The translations under genes were made by a program, and so were the position numbers. Source: a virus. From it: 20,053 bases of DNA. This document shows positions 1-6,551 of this stretch, one piece after another (the stretch's first letter is position 1; the number at the start of each line of letters is the position of its first letter). Under the pieces are notes generated by a model, which saw only the letters and a program-made list of their open reading frames with translations, made no database searches and had not been told where the DNA came from. The stretch covers positions 1 through 20,053 of IMG/VR virus record IMGVR_UViG_3300044911_003050; one strand, given 5' to 3'.

Positions 1-46
1 CGACCTCGGCCCCCTCGTCAAAGTCGAACTCCTCCCCTCCGAATGA
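1..46 (+). CDS. 3' end of an upstream gene (partial)
   Basis: An open frame runs in from the left edge and ends with TGA at 44-46; only about 14 residues are visible, ending in VKVELLPSE. The stop overlaps the ATG of the next gene as ATGA, the same coupling used throughout this genome, so this is very likely the end of a real gene on the plus strand. No function can be assigned from so short a tail. Confidence 0.55.
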   Translation, partial: DLGPLVKVELLPSE

Positions 47-174
47 TCACGCATCTCCTCGCCCTCGCCGTCGGCTTCGTCGCCGGGTTCCTCGTCCACC
101 GCAAGCACGCCGCCAAGGCCGCTTCCGTGGAGTCCAAGTCGAAGGCCCTCCTCGACGCCCTCAAGGGCAAGTAA
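43..174 (+). CDS. 43-aa membrane peptide of the lysis cassette
   Basis: This short frame starts at an ATG overlapping the previous stop (ATGA) and ends 3 nt before the ATG of the lipoprotein gene. Residues 4-19 form a hydrophobic segment (HLLALAVGFVAGFLVH), followed by a basic, charged cytoplasmic-looking tail rich in Lys and Ala. That is one N-terminal transmembrane helix plus a short soluble helix. Its position just before a lipoprotein and a holin-like gene suggests a lysis accessory, for example a very short inner-membrane spanin-like partner, but this rests on context only. The tight spacing on both sides is the main support for it being a gene. Confidence 0.55.
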   Translation: MITHLLALAVGFVAGFLVHRKHAAKAASVESKSKALLDALKGK

Positions 175-177
175 GCC

Positions 178-909
178 ATGCGTACGCTTCTGGTCATCGC
201 CCTAGTGGCCCTGATTGGTTGCAAGTCATCGAAGGACGCCCCCCTGCCCAAGCAGCCGGACGCGCCGACCAGTCCGTCCAGCCTGGCCAAGCTCGACGAC
301 AGCATGGACACCCGCTCCAACAAGGTCGCCGCCTCGGTCACCGTCGTAAAGGAAAACGCTGGCAAGCCAGAGGTCGTCAAGGCCGAGTCCGAAGTGGCCT
401 TGTCCTTCCTTCCCAAGCCCAGCGAAGCCGAACTCGCCCTTGCCCGTCAACGCGCCGCCAAGGCCGACCAGACCGACTACGCCGCCGCCGCCAAGTTCGG
501 CAGCAAAGTCCTCGCCCAGATCACGGACGCCCGGACGAAGATGGAAGCCGACCAGAAGGAAGCCAAGCGAGTCTCCGACCTGAAGGATGCCCGTATCAAG
601 GAACTCGAGGCGGAAATCGAACGCATCAAGAAAGACTCCGCCTCCCAGACTTGGACGCTCGTCGGGGCAGGACTTGCCGTCATCGGGGCGTTGACCACCG
701 CCTTCATGGGGCCGAAGATTGGAATCCCCCTACTCCTGTGCGGCGGTTTCTGCGGCGCGGTGCCGTTCATCATCGACAGCCCGTATTTCGAGTACGCTGC
801 CGGCGGCACCCTGCTGATCGCCTGCGGACTGGGCCTCTGGTGGCTCGCCGACAAGGTACGGGATTCCGTACGCTCCAACGACCATGACGAAACGCCGCCA
901 AAAGAGTAA
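178..909 (+). CDS. Coiled-coil lipoprotein with C-terminal membrane segments, lysis-associated
   Basis: The 243-aa product begins with a lipoprotein signal: MRTLL, a hydrophobic core, and the lipobox LIGC with the acylated Cys at residue 15. A Pro/Ser/Lys-rich linker follows, then a charged helical region at about 85-155 (runs such as KDARIKELEAEIERIKKD) that looks like a coiled coil. Three hydrophobic segments follow at about 160-178, 182-199 and 203-222, then a charged tail ending ETPPKE. Outer-membrane lipoprotein plus coiled coil is spanin-like, but o-spanins lack C-terminal membrane helices, so this could instead be a unimolecular envelope-bridging protein. It overlaps the next gene by 26 nt. 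The other long plus-strand frame across it is Arg/Gln-rich and looks like a shadow. Confidence 0.7.
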   Translation: MRTLLVIALVALIGCKSSKDAPLPKQPDAPTSPSSLAKLDDSMDTRSNKVAASVTVVKENAGKPEVVKAESEVALSFLPKPSEAELALARQRAAKADQTDYAAAAKFGSKVLAQITDARTKMEADQKEAKRVSDLKDARIKELEAEIERIKKDSASQTWTLVGAGLAVIGALTTAFMGPKIGIPLLLCGGFCGAVPFIIDSPYFEYAAGGTLLIACGLGLWWLADKVRDSVRSNDHDETPPKE

Positions 910-1168
910 GGTCAAGTGGGTCAAACTCGGTCGCCAGCGAGCATGGGGCCAGGCGACCATCGGCGAAGGGCTGATTGAGATCGACCCCCGCCTCGGTGCC
1001 AAGCGTCAGTTGGAAGTCCTCTGCCATGAGCAGGTCCACCTGACCTTCCCCGAACTGTCGGAATCCCAAGTCGACCGCGCCGGCAAAGACCTAGCCGCCA
1101 TGCTCTGGGACCAAGACTACCGCCGTGTCCTCCTAGCCCCCAACGCCAAGCCCCCCAAGATTTCGTGA
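884..1168 (+). CDS. Small HExxH zinc-metallopeptidase-like protein
   Basis: The 94-aa protein has a basic N-terminus (MTKRRQKSK), a short beta-rich part (GEGLIEIDPRL) and then the helix LEVLCHEQVHLTF, which contains a canonical HExxH motif (H48, E49, H52). Acidic residues downstream in PELSESQVDRAG (E58, E60) could supply the third zinc ligand, as in gluzincins. The length is only that of a minimal metallopeptidase core, similar to small phage proteins with an SprT/ImmA-like active-site helix. It overlaps the lipoprotein gene by 26 nt and the holin-like gene by 4 nt (GTGA), so it is translated with the lysis cassette. A role in cutting an envelope or capsid protein is possible; no substrate is visible. 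Confidence 0.65.
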   Translation: MTKRRQKSKVKWVKLGRQRAWGQATIGEGLIEIDPRLGAKRQLEVLCHEQVHLTFPELSESQVDRAGKDLAAMLWDQDYRRVLLAPNAKPPKIS

Positions 1169-1470
1169 GTGCTGCCCTCCCCCCTCCCACCCCGGAAGAC
1201 ATCCCGATCAGCCTGCGCGACGTGGGCATCGGGTTCTCCATCGGAGCCTTGTCTTGGCTCGTCCGCTACTTCTGCTCGATGGAAAAGCAGACCCTAGGCT
1301 TCATCGCCAGGCGTACGGCCACCGCCGGCCTGACCGCCATCCTCGTAGGCATGGCCACCAAGGGGTATTTCAACTCCGAGGGGATGGCCTTCGGTGCCGC
1401 CGGCGCGGCGGCTTACGCCAGCCCCGAATTGGTCGACTACGCCCTTTCTAGGCTTCGGAAGGGTAAGTAG
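1165..1470 (+). CDS. Holin-like membrane protein
   Basis: The 101-aa product starts at GTG in a GTGA overlap with the previous stop. It has hydrophobic segments at about 20-35 (VGIGFSIGALSWLVRYF), 50-66 (ATAGLTAILVGMATKGYF) and 72-86 (MAFGAAGAAAYASPEL), then a basic tail (LSRLRKGK). Size, the probable three-helix topology and the basic C-terminus fit the superfamily III / LydA-like phage holins, which permeabilise the inner membrane at lysis. The final GYFxxEGxAFGAAGAAAY stretch resembles the third helix of that group. The family is inferred from topology rather than a diagnostic motif. It is the last plus-strand gene; the minus-strand block ends 36 nt away. Confidence 0.6.
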   Translation: MSAALPPPTPEDIPISLRDVGIGFSIGALSWLVRYFCSMEKQTLGFIARRTATAGLTAILVGMATKGYFNSEGMAFGAAGAAAYASPELVDYALSRLRKGK

Positions 1471-1505
1471 TCACCCCTGACCCTGAAAAGCCTGCCACGG
1501 GGCGG

Positions 1506-3494
1506 CTAGGCGTCGTATTTGGTGCCTTGGTAGTACAAAGCCGCCCCCACCTTGCGAGGTTCGATGATGCCGTTGGTCACCATAGCCTTGATGAGCGACT
1601 CCGCCTGGTCCCTCTGGAGTTTGTGATCCGCCACCAGTTCCTCCAGCAAAGCCCCCCGGCTCAAGCGGGGCTTGGACTCAAAGTGCCGATACTGCTGCCC
1701 GACCTTGAGCAGCTCGAAACCGCCGGCCAAGGGGGCGACCTCCCAGAAGACTCGGTCGTCCGAGTGCTTCAGTTTCAGGACAAGGGTAGGCTTGCCGTCG
1801 GGCGTCCGCATTCCGGCTTCCTTGCCGCGCTTCGACAGGTTGAACGAGAAGACCGGCAAGTCCTTCGACTCCCGACGGATGTTCAGGACGGCACGGACGT
1901 AGTTCACCAATTCCGCCCCACCCGTACCGCTGTACATCATGTCAGAGAAGGTCTGGCCGTCCGTGACCTCCTTGGCCTTCGGCTTGCCTTCGTGGTGGAT
2001 CAGGATGGCGATGCACCCCGTCTCCTTGAGCATCGGCTCCAGCAGGCCACGGCAGAAGTTTGTCACGTCGACGTTGTCGTTGATGTTGCCGCCGATGTAG
2101 GCCATCAGCGGGTCGAGGACAATGACGTCCAACTTGTGCCGGACGATGATCTTACGGGCGAGCTGGATGATATCCGAGCCGCGCTTCGACGATTCGTTGA
2201 AGAAGTGCAGGTGCTGCCTGACCATCGCCTTCTCGTCGTTGTTCAGCCTCATGCCAGACATGACCCCTTGGAAAGACTGGGCCATGTCGCCGACGTCGCC
2301 CTCGGCCTGGAGGACGCCCATCTTCAGGGGGTGCTTGGCCGGGATGCCGAACAGTTCTCGTCCGCAGGCCCACGACATGGCCATCTGCATGGCGAAGGAA
2401 GACTTGCCGATGCCGGACTGCGCGGTGATGAGCAGCGAGCCGCCCTTCTGCAACCAGCGTCCGTGGCCGATGACCGTATTCGGGTCGTTCAGGACGTCGT
2501 AATTCTCAAGGATGTCCGTCGTGACCTCCTCGGGGAAGTCCTGACCTTCCCGCCACGCCATGAACTCGTCCCAGTCCAAGGCACCGATCTTGAACGCCAC
2601 GATCTTCTGTTCGTTCTCGCCGCGCATGATACCCCCCAGCCGGCTCCAGCGGGAAGGGTTCTTATTCTGCGGGTCAGGTTCGTGGTCCGAAAGGTAGTCA
2701 TACACCGTATTACGGCGTTCCTCCCATTGCTCCTTGCTCTGTGCGTCGACACGCACCCAAGCGTGGACGGACTTGCCGCCCGAGTCGACGAGCAGGCTGA
2801 TGGGCAGGTTGGACTGCTGAAAGATGGCGATCTGCTCGTCCTTGGCCTTCTTGTCGAACTCGACCAAGACATGGCGGTAGGCCGACACCGAATTGTCCGT
2901 GCCGGAGAAGTCGTCGGGCGTGAAGGGGTTGATACGAATCCAAGCCCCAGACTCCGTGCCGGCGAACTTCGACGCCCCCACGGCTCCGGGGCCGAAGAAC
3001 TTGGTGATCCATTCGGCGCGGGTCAGGAAGATGCCCTTCGACGCCGGGAACCACTTGCCGTCTTCGGTCTGTCCGGCCTCGTTGGTGATGCAGATGACGT
3101 CCTCGTCCTTGAAACAGTTCAGCAGCACGTCGGCGGTCGTGAACGGCGTCTGCACGTCGACCAGCTCGGCCACCCGGTTCGGGTCGAAGACGAAGCGACC
3201 GTTCGCGCCGACCCTGCGTTCCTTGCCGGTGACGAGCCAGCCCTTCTGGCGTTCGTGCGGCTTGACGTAGGCGTCGTTCAACTTGTGCCGCAGGTCTTTC
3301 TCCGACCAAGGGGGCGAGCAACGGGCGTTGAACTCCTGAAGCAGCGACCAGGCGTCCGACCACGGCAGGTCGAAGCCGTTGGCGAGAATGCTGGCGGCGC
3401 GGTAGGTGGCCGGGTGTCCGCCTTGGCCGGCGACGGCGGCAGGCAGTTTGGCGAGATAGGCTCTCGCCCCGGAAATACGATCTTCGGTGGTCAT
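1506..3494 (-). CDS. Primase-helicase (AEP-like domain plus RepA/AAA_25-type helicase)
   Basis: The 662-aa protein has an N-terminal helical domain (residues 5-76, with the GFDLP and PPWSEKDLRHKL elements) of the kind found in phage primase-helicases. The middle resembles an archaeo-eukaryotic primase fold: VEFDKK (E212, D214), SGGKSVHAWVRVD (238-250) and NPSRWSRLGG (279-288). The C-terminal RecA-type ATPase has Walker A SGIGKSS (360-366), Walker B VIVLDPL (D461) and an IHHEGK motif near 500, as in RepA-like hexameric helicases (AAA_25). It would unwind and prime the phage origin. The start is preceded by AGAGCCACC-ATG, with no Shine-Dalgarno. It is the last gene of the minus-strand block and converges on the lysis cassette. 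Confidence 0.88.
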   Translation of the reverse strand: MTTEDRISGARAYLAKLPAAVAGQGGHPATYRAASILANGFDLPWSDAWSLLQEFNARCSPPWSEKDLRHKLNDAYVKPHERQKGWLVTGKERRVGANGRFVFDPNRVAELVDVQTPFTTADVLLNCFKDEDVICITNEAGQTEDGKWFPASKGIFLTRAEWITKFFGPGAVGASKFAGTESGAWIRINPFTPDDFSGTDNSVSAYRHVLVEFDKKAKDEQIAIFQQSNLPISLLVDSGGKSVHAWVRVDAQSKEQWEERRNTVYDYLSDHEPDPQNKNPSRWSRLGGIMRGENEQKIVAFKIGALDWDEFMAWREGQDFPEEVTTDILENYDVLNDPNTVIGHGRWLQKGGSLLITAQSGIGKSSFAMQMAMSWACGRELFGIPAKHPLKMGVLQAEGDVGDMAQSFQGVMSGMRLNNDEKAMVRQHLHFFNESSKRGSDIIQLARKIIVRHKLDVIVLDPLMAYIGGNINDNVDVTNFCRGLLEPMLKETGCIAILIHHEGKPKAKEVTDGQTFSDMMYSGTGGAELVNYVRAVLNIRRESKDLPVFSFNLSKRGKEAGMRTPDGKPTLVLKLKHSDDRVFWEVAPLAGGFELLKVGQQYRHFESKPRLSRGALLEELVADHKLQRDQAESLIKAMVTNGIIEPRKVGAALYYQGTKYDA

Positions 3495-3518
3495 GGTGGC
3501 TCTTTGACTTGTGGACGC

Positions 3519-3809
3519 TTATTTCCGCTTACGCAATCTTTTAAGGAAGCTCGGCTTGTATTCCTTCCAGATATATTTCCTGGCCATGCTGACCTTGAAT
3601 GACGGGTCACTATCACAGGTCAGCCCCATGACGTTATAGTCAATCCACTCCGCGCTGTCCTCCTCGGACTCGTTCATGTACCTCATGTGTACTTGGACCA
3701 ATCGGTAGTAAGAGTAAATCAGGAAGCCGTCCTTCGACGTCCCCACGATGGCGTCATCGAACCATTCGGCCGGCTCGATGCGGATTGCGTTAGGATGATA
3801 CTTTGCCAT
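3519..3809 (-). CDS. Hypothetical 96-aa protein downstream of the methyltransferase
   Basis: No family is recognised. The product is soluble, aromatic- and charge-rich (IYSYYRLVQVHMRYMNESEE), with a strongly basic end (KEYKPSFLKRLRKRK) that could bind nucleic acid. It starts inside the last codons of the cytosine methyltransferase gene (20-nt overlap) and ends 24 nt before the primase-helicase start. Its DNA is visibly more AT-rich than the primase gene beside it, as is the region just upstream of the methyltransferase, which hints at a separately acquired small gene. Confidence 0.6.
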   Translation of the reverse strand: MAKYHPNAIRIEPAEWFDDAIVGTSKDGFLIYSYYRLVQVHMRYMNESEEDSAEWIDYNVMGLTCDSDPSFKVSMARKYIWKEYKPSFLKRLRKRK

Positions 3810-4764
3810 GAATGAAATTGATGCGTTCGCCGATCCAGCGCATGACGGGAACTGCCATGCTGTTACCGCAGGCGTGGTAACGTGGTGCGTCCGAACATTC
3901 TTCCTCCGGCTTGCCCTTGTATGGGATGCGGCTCCAGTTGTCAGGGAATCCCATCAGACGTTCGACCTCGACGATGCTCAAACGTCGAACCGTCGACGGA
4001 GGGATGGCCACATGGGCGTTCTGATCACCGCTGTCCGTAGACACCGTAGGGAAGAAGTCGTAGGACGGGTTCGCGCCGGCCTGACGTCGTAGGTTGCCAG
4101 GCTGAAAAGCTACTGGGCTTTGCTCGCTACCTGTTCCAATGTTCTCATCAGGGCAGCCGGCATACTCTTGCCCCTGCCCTTCGACCTTTCGAGGATTCCC
4201 CTGCAACATTCCGCGCTCAAAGAGTACCGCAGCAGGTGGTCGCCAGTCTCCAAGACATCCGACAAGGAACACTCTTTTGCGTCGCTGGGGAAGTCCGAAG
4301 CCGTTGCAGTCCAGCTGCCTCCAGGCACAGCAATACCCGAGGTCAACCAGCGACCTTTGGAAGGCGGCGAAATCGAGTCCGCCGCCGCTGGATAGAACGC
4401 CCGAGACGTTTTCCCAGACGATCCAGCGCGGTCGAAGTCGTCCAGCCAGCTCGGCAAAGGCAAGGGCGAGTTTACCACGGAGATCATCCATGCCGCCTCG
4501 CTTGCCCCCGATTGAGAAAGACTGGCAGGGAGTTCCGCCGACGAGGAGGTCCACATCTCCAATTGATAGGGGCCACTCGGCGTGTTTGGTGAGGTCTCCA
4601 TAGTTAGGTACGTTTGGGAATCGGTGTTTGAGGATGGCTGATGGGAAAGGTTCAATCTCGGAGAAGCCGACCGGCGTCCAGCCCATGTGGTGCCAGGCGA
4701 CGCTGGCTGCTTCCATGCCGGAGCAAACAGAAAGATAGCGAATCTTGTTTTGTTTTTCGCTCAT
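3790..4764 (-). CDS. DNA (cytosine-5) methyltransferase
   Basis: From the chosen ATG the protein is 324 aa and carries the C5-MTase motifs in order: motif I SVCSGMEAAS (12-21, SAM binding), motif IV GGTPCQSFS with catalytic Cys80, motif VI WENV (117-120), motif VIII QRRKRVF (160-166), a short target-recognition region (about 180-245, with PTVSTDSGDQNAH), and motifs IX/X (LSIVEVERLMGFP, YHACGNSMAVPV). All key residues are intact, so it should be active. The frame stays open 63 codons further upstream to a TTG at 4953, but homologues begin near MSEKQNKIRYL, and the leader CCAGCCACCC-ATG matches other starts here. Likely role: protecting phage DNA from host restriction. Confidence 0.93.
   Translation of the reverse strand: MSEKQNKIRYLSVCSGMEAASVAWHHMGWTPVGFSEIEPFPSAILKHRFPNVPNYGDLTKHAEWPLSIGDVDLLVGGTPCQSFSIGGKRGGMDDLRGKLALAFAELAGRLRPRWIVWENVSGVLSSGGGLDFAAFQRSLVDLGYCCAWRQLDCNGFGLPQRRKRVFLVGCLGDWRPPAAVLFERGMLQGNPRKVEGQGQEYAGCPDENIGTGSEQSPVAFQPGNLRRQAGANPSYDFFPTVSTDSGDQNAHVAIPPSTVRRLSIVEVERLMGFPDNWSRIPYKGKPEEECSDAPRYHACGNSMAVPVMRWIGERINFIHGKVSS
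4110..4655 (-). CDS. Overprinted ORF in the +1 frame of the methyltransferase gene
   Basis: A 181-codon frame lies wholly inside the methyltransferase gene, shifted by one base on the same strand. Its C-terminal third contains CSLSDVLETGDHLLRYSLSA, CRGILERSKGRGKSMPAAL and the end LEQVASK. I recognise this as the pattern of a recurrent phage hypothetical-protein family (LSDxLE, then YfLSpkACxGILrRaxkRGKxLP). The matching part overlies the methyltransferase region from motif VIII into the TRD (LFERGMLQGNPRKVE). The family may be genuine overprinting or an annotation artefact created by conserved methyltransferase codons read out of frame. No clear ribosome site is seen before its ATG. Confidence 0.35.
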   Translation of the reverse strand: MNLSHQPSSNTDSQTYLTMETSPNTPSGPYQLEMWTSSSAELPASLSQSGASEAAWMISVVNSPLPLPSWLDDFDRAGSSGKTSRAFYPAAADSISPPSKGRWLTSGIAVPGGSWTATASDFPSDAKECSLSDVLETGDHLLRYSLSAECCRGILERSKGRGKSMPAALMRTLEQVASKAQ

Positions 4765-4963
4765 GGGTGGCTGGTTATATTTGTACTCGTTACTATGGTT
4801 TTCAGAGATAAACAAGTACTGATCAGGGCTTGTGGAAATAGTGAAGACCTTATCTTCGTAAACAAGAGGGCCGGTACCGCCGCCCTTAACGCCAGGCCGG
4901 ATTCGTCCGCCCTTAGTACCAGAGCAATTACCCCCCCCCGTACCTTGAAGCAAATGGGTTTCA
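4765..4963 (-). other. Gap upstream of the methyltransferase, open in its frame, TRD-like
   Basis: This 199-nt gap is continuously open in the methyltransferase frame. Its conceptual product is Gly-rich and then reads GTGPLVYEDKVFTISTSPDQ followed by YLFIS. That resembles the variable target-recognition segments of phage C5-methyltransferases, and echoes the VSTDSGDQNAHVAI segment within the downstream gene. It may be a remnant of a recombined or duplicated methyltransferase, or an N-terminal extension translated from a non-ATG start. A run of nine G (minus strand) sits in this region. Confidence 0.35.
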
Positions 4964-5191
4964 TCAACCGTAAAAGTATTTCATCTGGATACGCTTGCCG
5001 TCAAAATAGCGTAACTTGACCTGCTTCAGCTCGCCGGCCTTGACCAGTTCCAGCACCCATTCCCGTGCCGTCGTGCGGTGGACATTCCATTCCTTCTTCA
5101 ACTGATCCAAGTCTTTGAATCCCTTGGGAACCTCATCGGCTCCTTTTGACCTTATTTTCCAAAGTTTCTTCAGGACGTCTTCGGTCTTCAT
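4964..5191 (-). CDS. Small winged-helix DNA-binding protein
   Basis: The 75-aa protein reads like a compact winged helix: an N-terminal helix (EDVLKKLWKIRSKGADEVPKG), a helix-turn-helix (LDQLKKEWNVHRTTAREWVLELVKAG) and a beta-hairpin wing (VKLRYFDGKRIQMKYFYG). The layout is common among small phage proteins that combine an HTH with an 'elvkaG..e...' wing. The ATG at 5191 is preferred over one at 5206 because it overlaps the phosphoesterase stop as ATGA. It may regulate transcription or act as a DNA-binding accessory; a non-coding gap of about 200 nt lies between it and the methyltransferase. Confidence 0.7.
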   Translation of the reverse strand: MKTEDVLKKLWKIRSKGADEVPKGFKDLDQLKKEWNVHRTTAREWVLELVKAGELKQVKLRYFDGKRIQMKYFYG

Positions 5192-5910
5192 ACGGGTAAA
5201 ATCCATTCGTCTTGGCCGTGCGGCTGCTCATGCACCCACGGGATGAGTTTCTCGTCGGTATAGTAGCCGAAGACCATGCCCTGAGACCAGGCGAACGTGG
5301 CGCGGCGGGTATTGGCGTAATCCATAGCCCCCCGGCGGGTCAGGGTGCCGACGCTGATGCCCGTCGGGGTGTCGTCCCGTCGCCCGGTCATGCGACCGAC
5401 CTTGTGGGTATGGGCGAAGATTACGTTGCCGTACATTTCGGCCATGTCCCGGGGTGCGTTCTCCCCGTAGACGGTGCCATGCGTAAACTTGTAGTTGGCC
5501 AACTGGAACGCCTGCCAGATGCCGGTGTATTCGATGAAGAGGGCTTTCCGCTTACGGCAATGCTCGGTGATGTCGTTGATCAGGCGAAGGGCGTAGCCGG
5601 AATAGACTTCGTCGTCCGAGGCGGCTTCGCGCCAGAGGCGTACCTCATGGTTTCCGGCCAGCACGACGTTCGGGCGGAGCTGGTCTAGGAACTTAAGCCC
5701 CCCGCCGATATCGGGTTCGACGGCGTCGCCCTTGCCCCGTGCCGACGACATGAACGGGGTCATGTCCACAAAGTCGCCTAGGTGGACGGTGCAATGAGGC
5801 TTCCACCGTTCCTTGAACTTCAGGACGCCGGCGATGGCCTTCGGGTCGGCGTACATCCCGTGGGAGCAACCGACCGCCATGAACCGCTTCCAGCCTTTAT
5901 TGATGTTCAT
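5188..5910 (-). CDS. Calcineurin-like metallophosphoesterase
   Basis: From the ATG at 5910 the 240-aa protein shows most calcineurin-like motifs: GCSHG at the position of GDxHG, HLGDFVDM (GDxxD), LAGNHEVR (GNHE), FTHG and AHTHK (GHTH). Such phage enzymes are dinuclear-metal phosphoesterases; this one could act on nucleotides or nucleic acid. Oddly, the first motif has Cys in place of the usual metal-binding Asp, which may change metal loading or activity. The upstream in-frame extension to 6021 lies within another gene and lacks family character, so 5910 is chosen. It overlaps the preceding gene by 14 nt and the following winged-helix gene by 4 nt. Confidence 0.82.
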   Translation of the reverse strand: MNINKGWKRFMAVGCSHGMYADPKAIAGVLKFKERWKPHCTVHLGDFVDMTPFMSSARGKGDAVEPDIGGGLKFLDQLRPNVVLAGNHEVRLWREAASDDEVYSGYALRLINDITEHCRKRKALFIEYTGIWQAFQLANYKFTHGTVYGENAPRDMAEMYGNVIFAHTHKVGRMTGRRDDTPTGISVGTLTRRGAMDYANTRRATFAWSQGMVFGYYTDEKLIPWVHEQPHGQDEWILPV

Positions 5911-6118
5911 TGTTATTGTTAGGCAGGTGTTTAGGGGGTCGGCCCGTGCCTGAGTAGACGAAGGACACTTTGAGCCTTCGGGCGGCTTCCTGCACGGCGC
6001 GAAGGCTATACTCGTAAGCATAGGCAGTCTCCTTGGCCGTCAGGCTGTGCTTGATGCCCTCTAGGACGGCCAGCCTGGCCGGCGGACGCCCGTAGCAGTT
6101 GACCTTCTGGCGGCTCAT
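5897..6118 (-). CDS. 73-aa HTH-like protein (paralogue of the 63-aa protein at 6360)
   Basis: The product starts at an ATG overlapping the previous stop (ATGA). Its core reads LAVLEGIKHSLTAKETAYAY followed by EYSLRAVQEAARRLKVSF, which looks like a helix-turn-helix unit: a helix, a short TAKETA turn, then a recognition helix SLRAVQEAARRL. The same plan (xYxxxSLxxAARxLxxxF/L) occurs in the 63-aa protein two genes upstream, so they appear to be diverged copies. The tail is Pro/Asn-rich (GRPPKHLPNNNNEHQ), and the final codons contain the start of the phosphoesterase gene. A DNA-binding role in copy or expression control is plausible. Confidence 0.6.
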   Translation of the reverse strand: MSRQKVNCYGRPPARLAVLEGIKHSLTAKETAYAYEYSLRAVQEAARRLKVSFVYSGTGRPPKHLPNNNNEHQ

Positions 6119-6363
6119 CGGTTGAGCAGGTTGACCGCCTGGTAATCGCCGTTGTGCAGTTCCCAGAATTCGACGTTGGAGCGGCGTAGGGTCGGCAGCA
6201 CGGTGCGCTTCCACTTGGCCAGCTCGGCGTCGAACTCGTCCCGGCTATAGGCCACGAACTCGGGATGCTCGACCCTGCCCCCGTCGAGGATGACGAGCAG
6301 GGCGTGGCAGCGGCGGGGCATCTTGTGGGTGTACTGGGTCAGGTTGATGGGAGGCTTTCTCAT
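6115..6363 (-). CDS. Hypothetical 82-aa protein between two HTH-like genes
   Basis: No family is recognised. The sequence MRKPPINLTQYTHKMPRRCH then ALLVILDGGRVEHPEF suggests a short basic start followed by a small alpha/beta domain (LLVILDGG, EFDAELAKWKRTVLP, FWELHNGDYQAV). It is coupled by 4-nt ATGA overlaps to both neighbours, which makes it a confident gene despite its size. Sitting between two related HTH-like proteins, it may work with them, but nothing in the sequence says how. Confidence 0.6.
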   Translation of the reverse strand: MRKPPINLTQYTHKMPRRCHALLVILDGGRVEHPEFVAYSRDEFDAELAKWKRTVLPTLRRSNVEFWELHNGDYQAVNLLNR

Positions 6364-6551
6364 GTGCGATGTTTGGAGGGTTTGAGTTTAAGGTTAAGGT
6401 GTCGGGCGGCTTCGTAAAGGCTGGCGCGGCGGTAGCCGTACTTGGCCTCGATGTCGGCGTAGGTCAGGCCGGCGGCGTGGGCTTCGATGACCGCTTGCTT
6501 GATTTTGCCGTAGTTGTTTGAACGGGTTGAGTGGGTTTCCATTTGTTCCAA
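6360..6551 (-). CDS. 63-aa HTH-like DNA-binding protein
   Basis: The core KIKQAVIEAHAAGLTYADIE followed by AKYGYRRASLYEAARHLNLK is a typical short helix-turn-helix of the resolvase/transposase-like kind: an acidic helix, AGLTYADIEAKYG turn, then the recognition helix RRASLYEAARHL. It resembles the 73-aa protein at 5897-6118. The start is uncertain: ATGs occur at 6551 and 6542, and either overlaps the gene upstream by 79-88 nt in another frame, unusually long for this genome. The end overlaps the next ATG by 4 nt. Confidence 0.6.
   Translation of the reverse strand: MEQMETHSTRSNNYGKIKQAVIEAHAAGLTYADIEAKYGYRRASLYEAARHLNLKLKPSKHRT

Noticed and set aside
1471-1505. Bidirectional terminator between the convergent gene blocks
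   Set aside because: Only a weak AGCC...GGCT pairing with no T-tract on either side was found.
1527-3602. A 691-codon open frame on the plus strand
   Set aside because: It is the antisense shadow of the primase-helicase gene; the product is His/Arg/Val/Asp-rich with no domains, while the minus strand has clear catalytic motifs.
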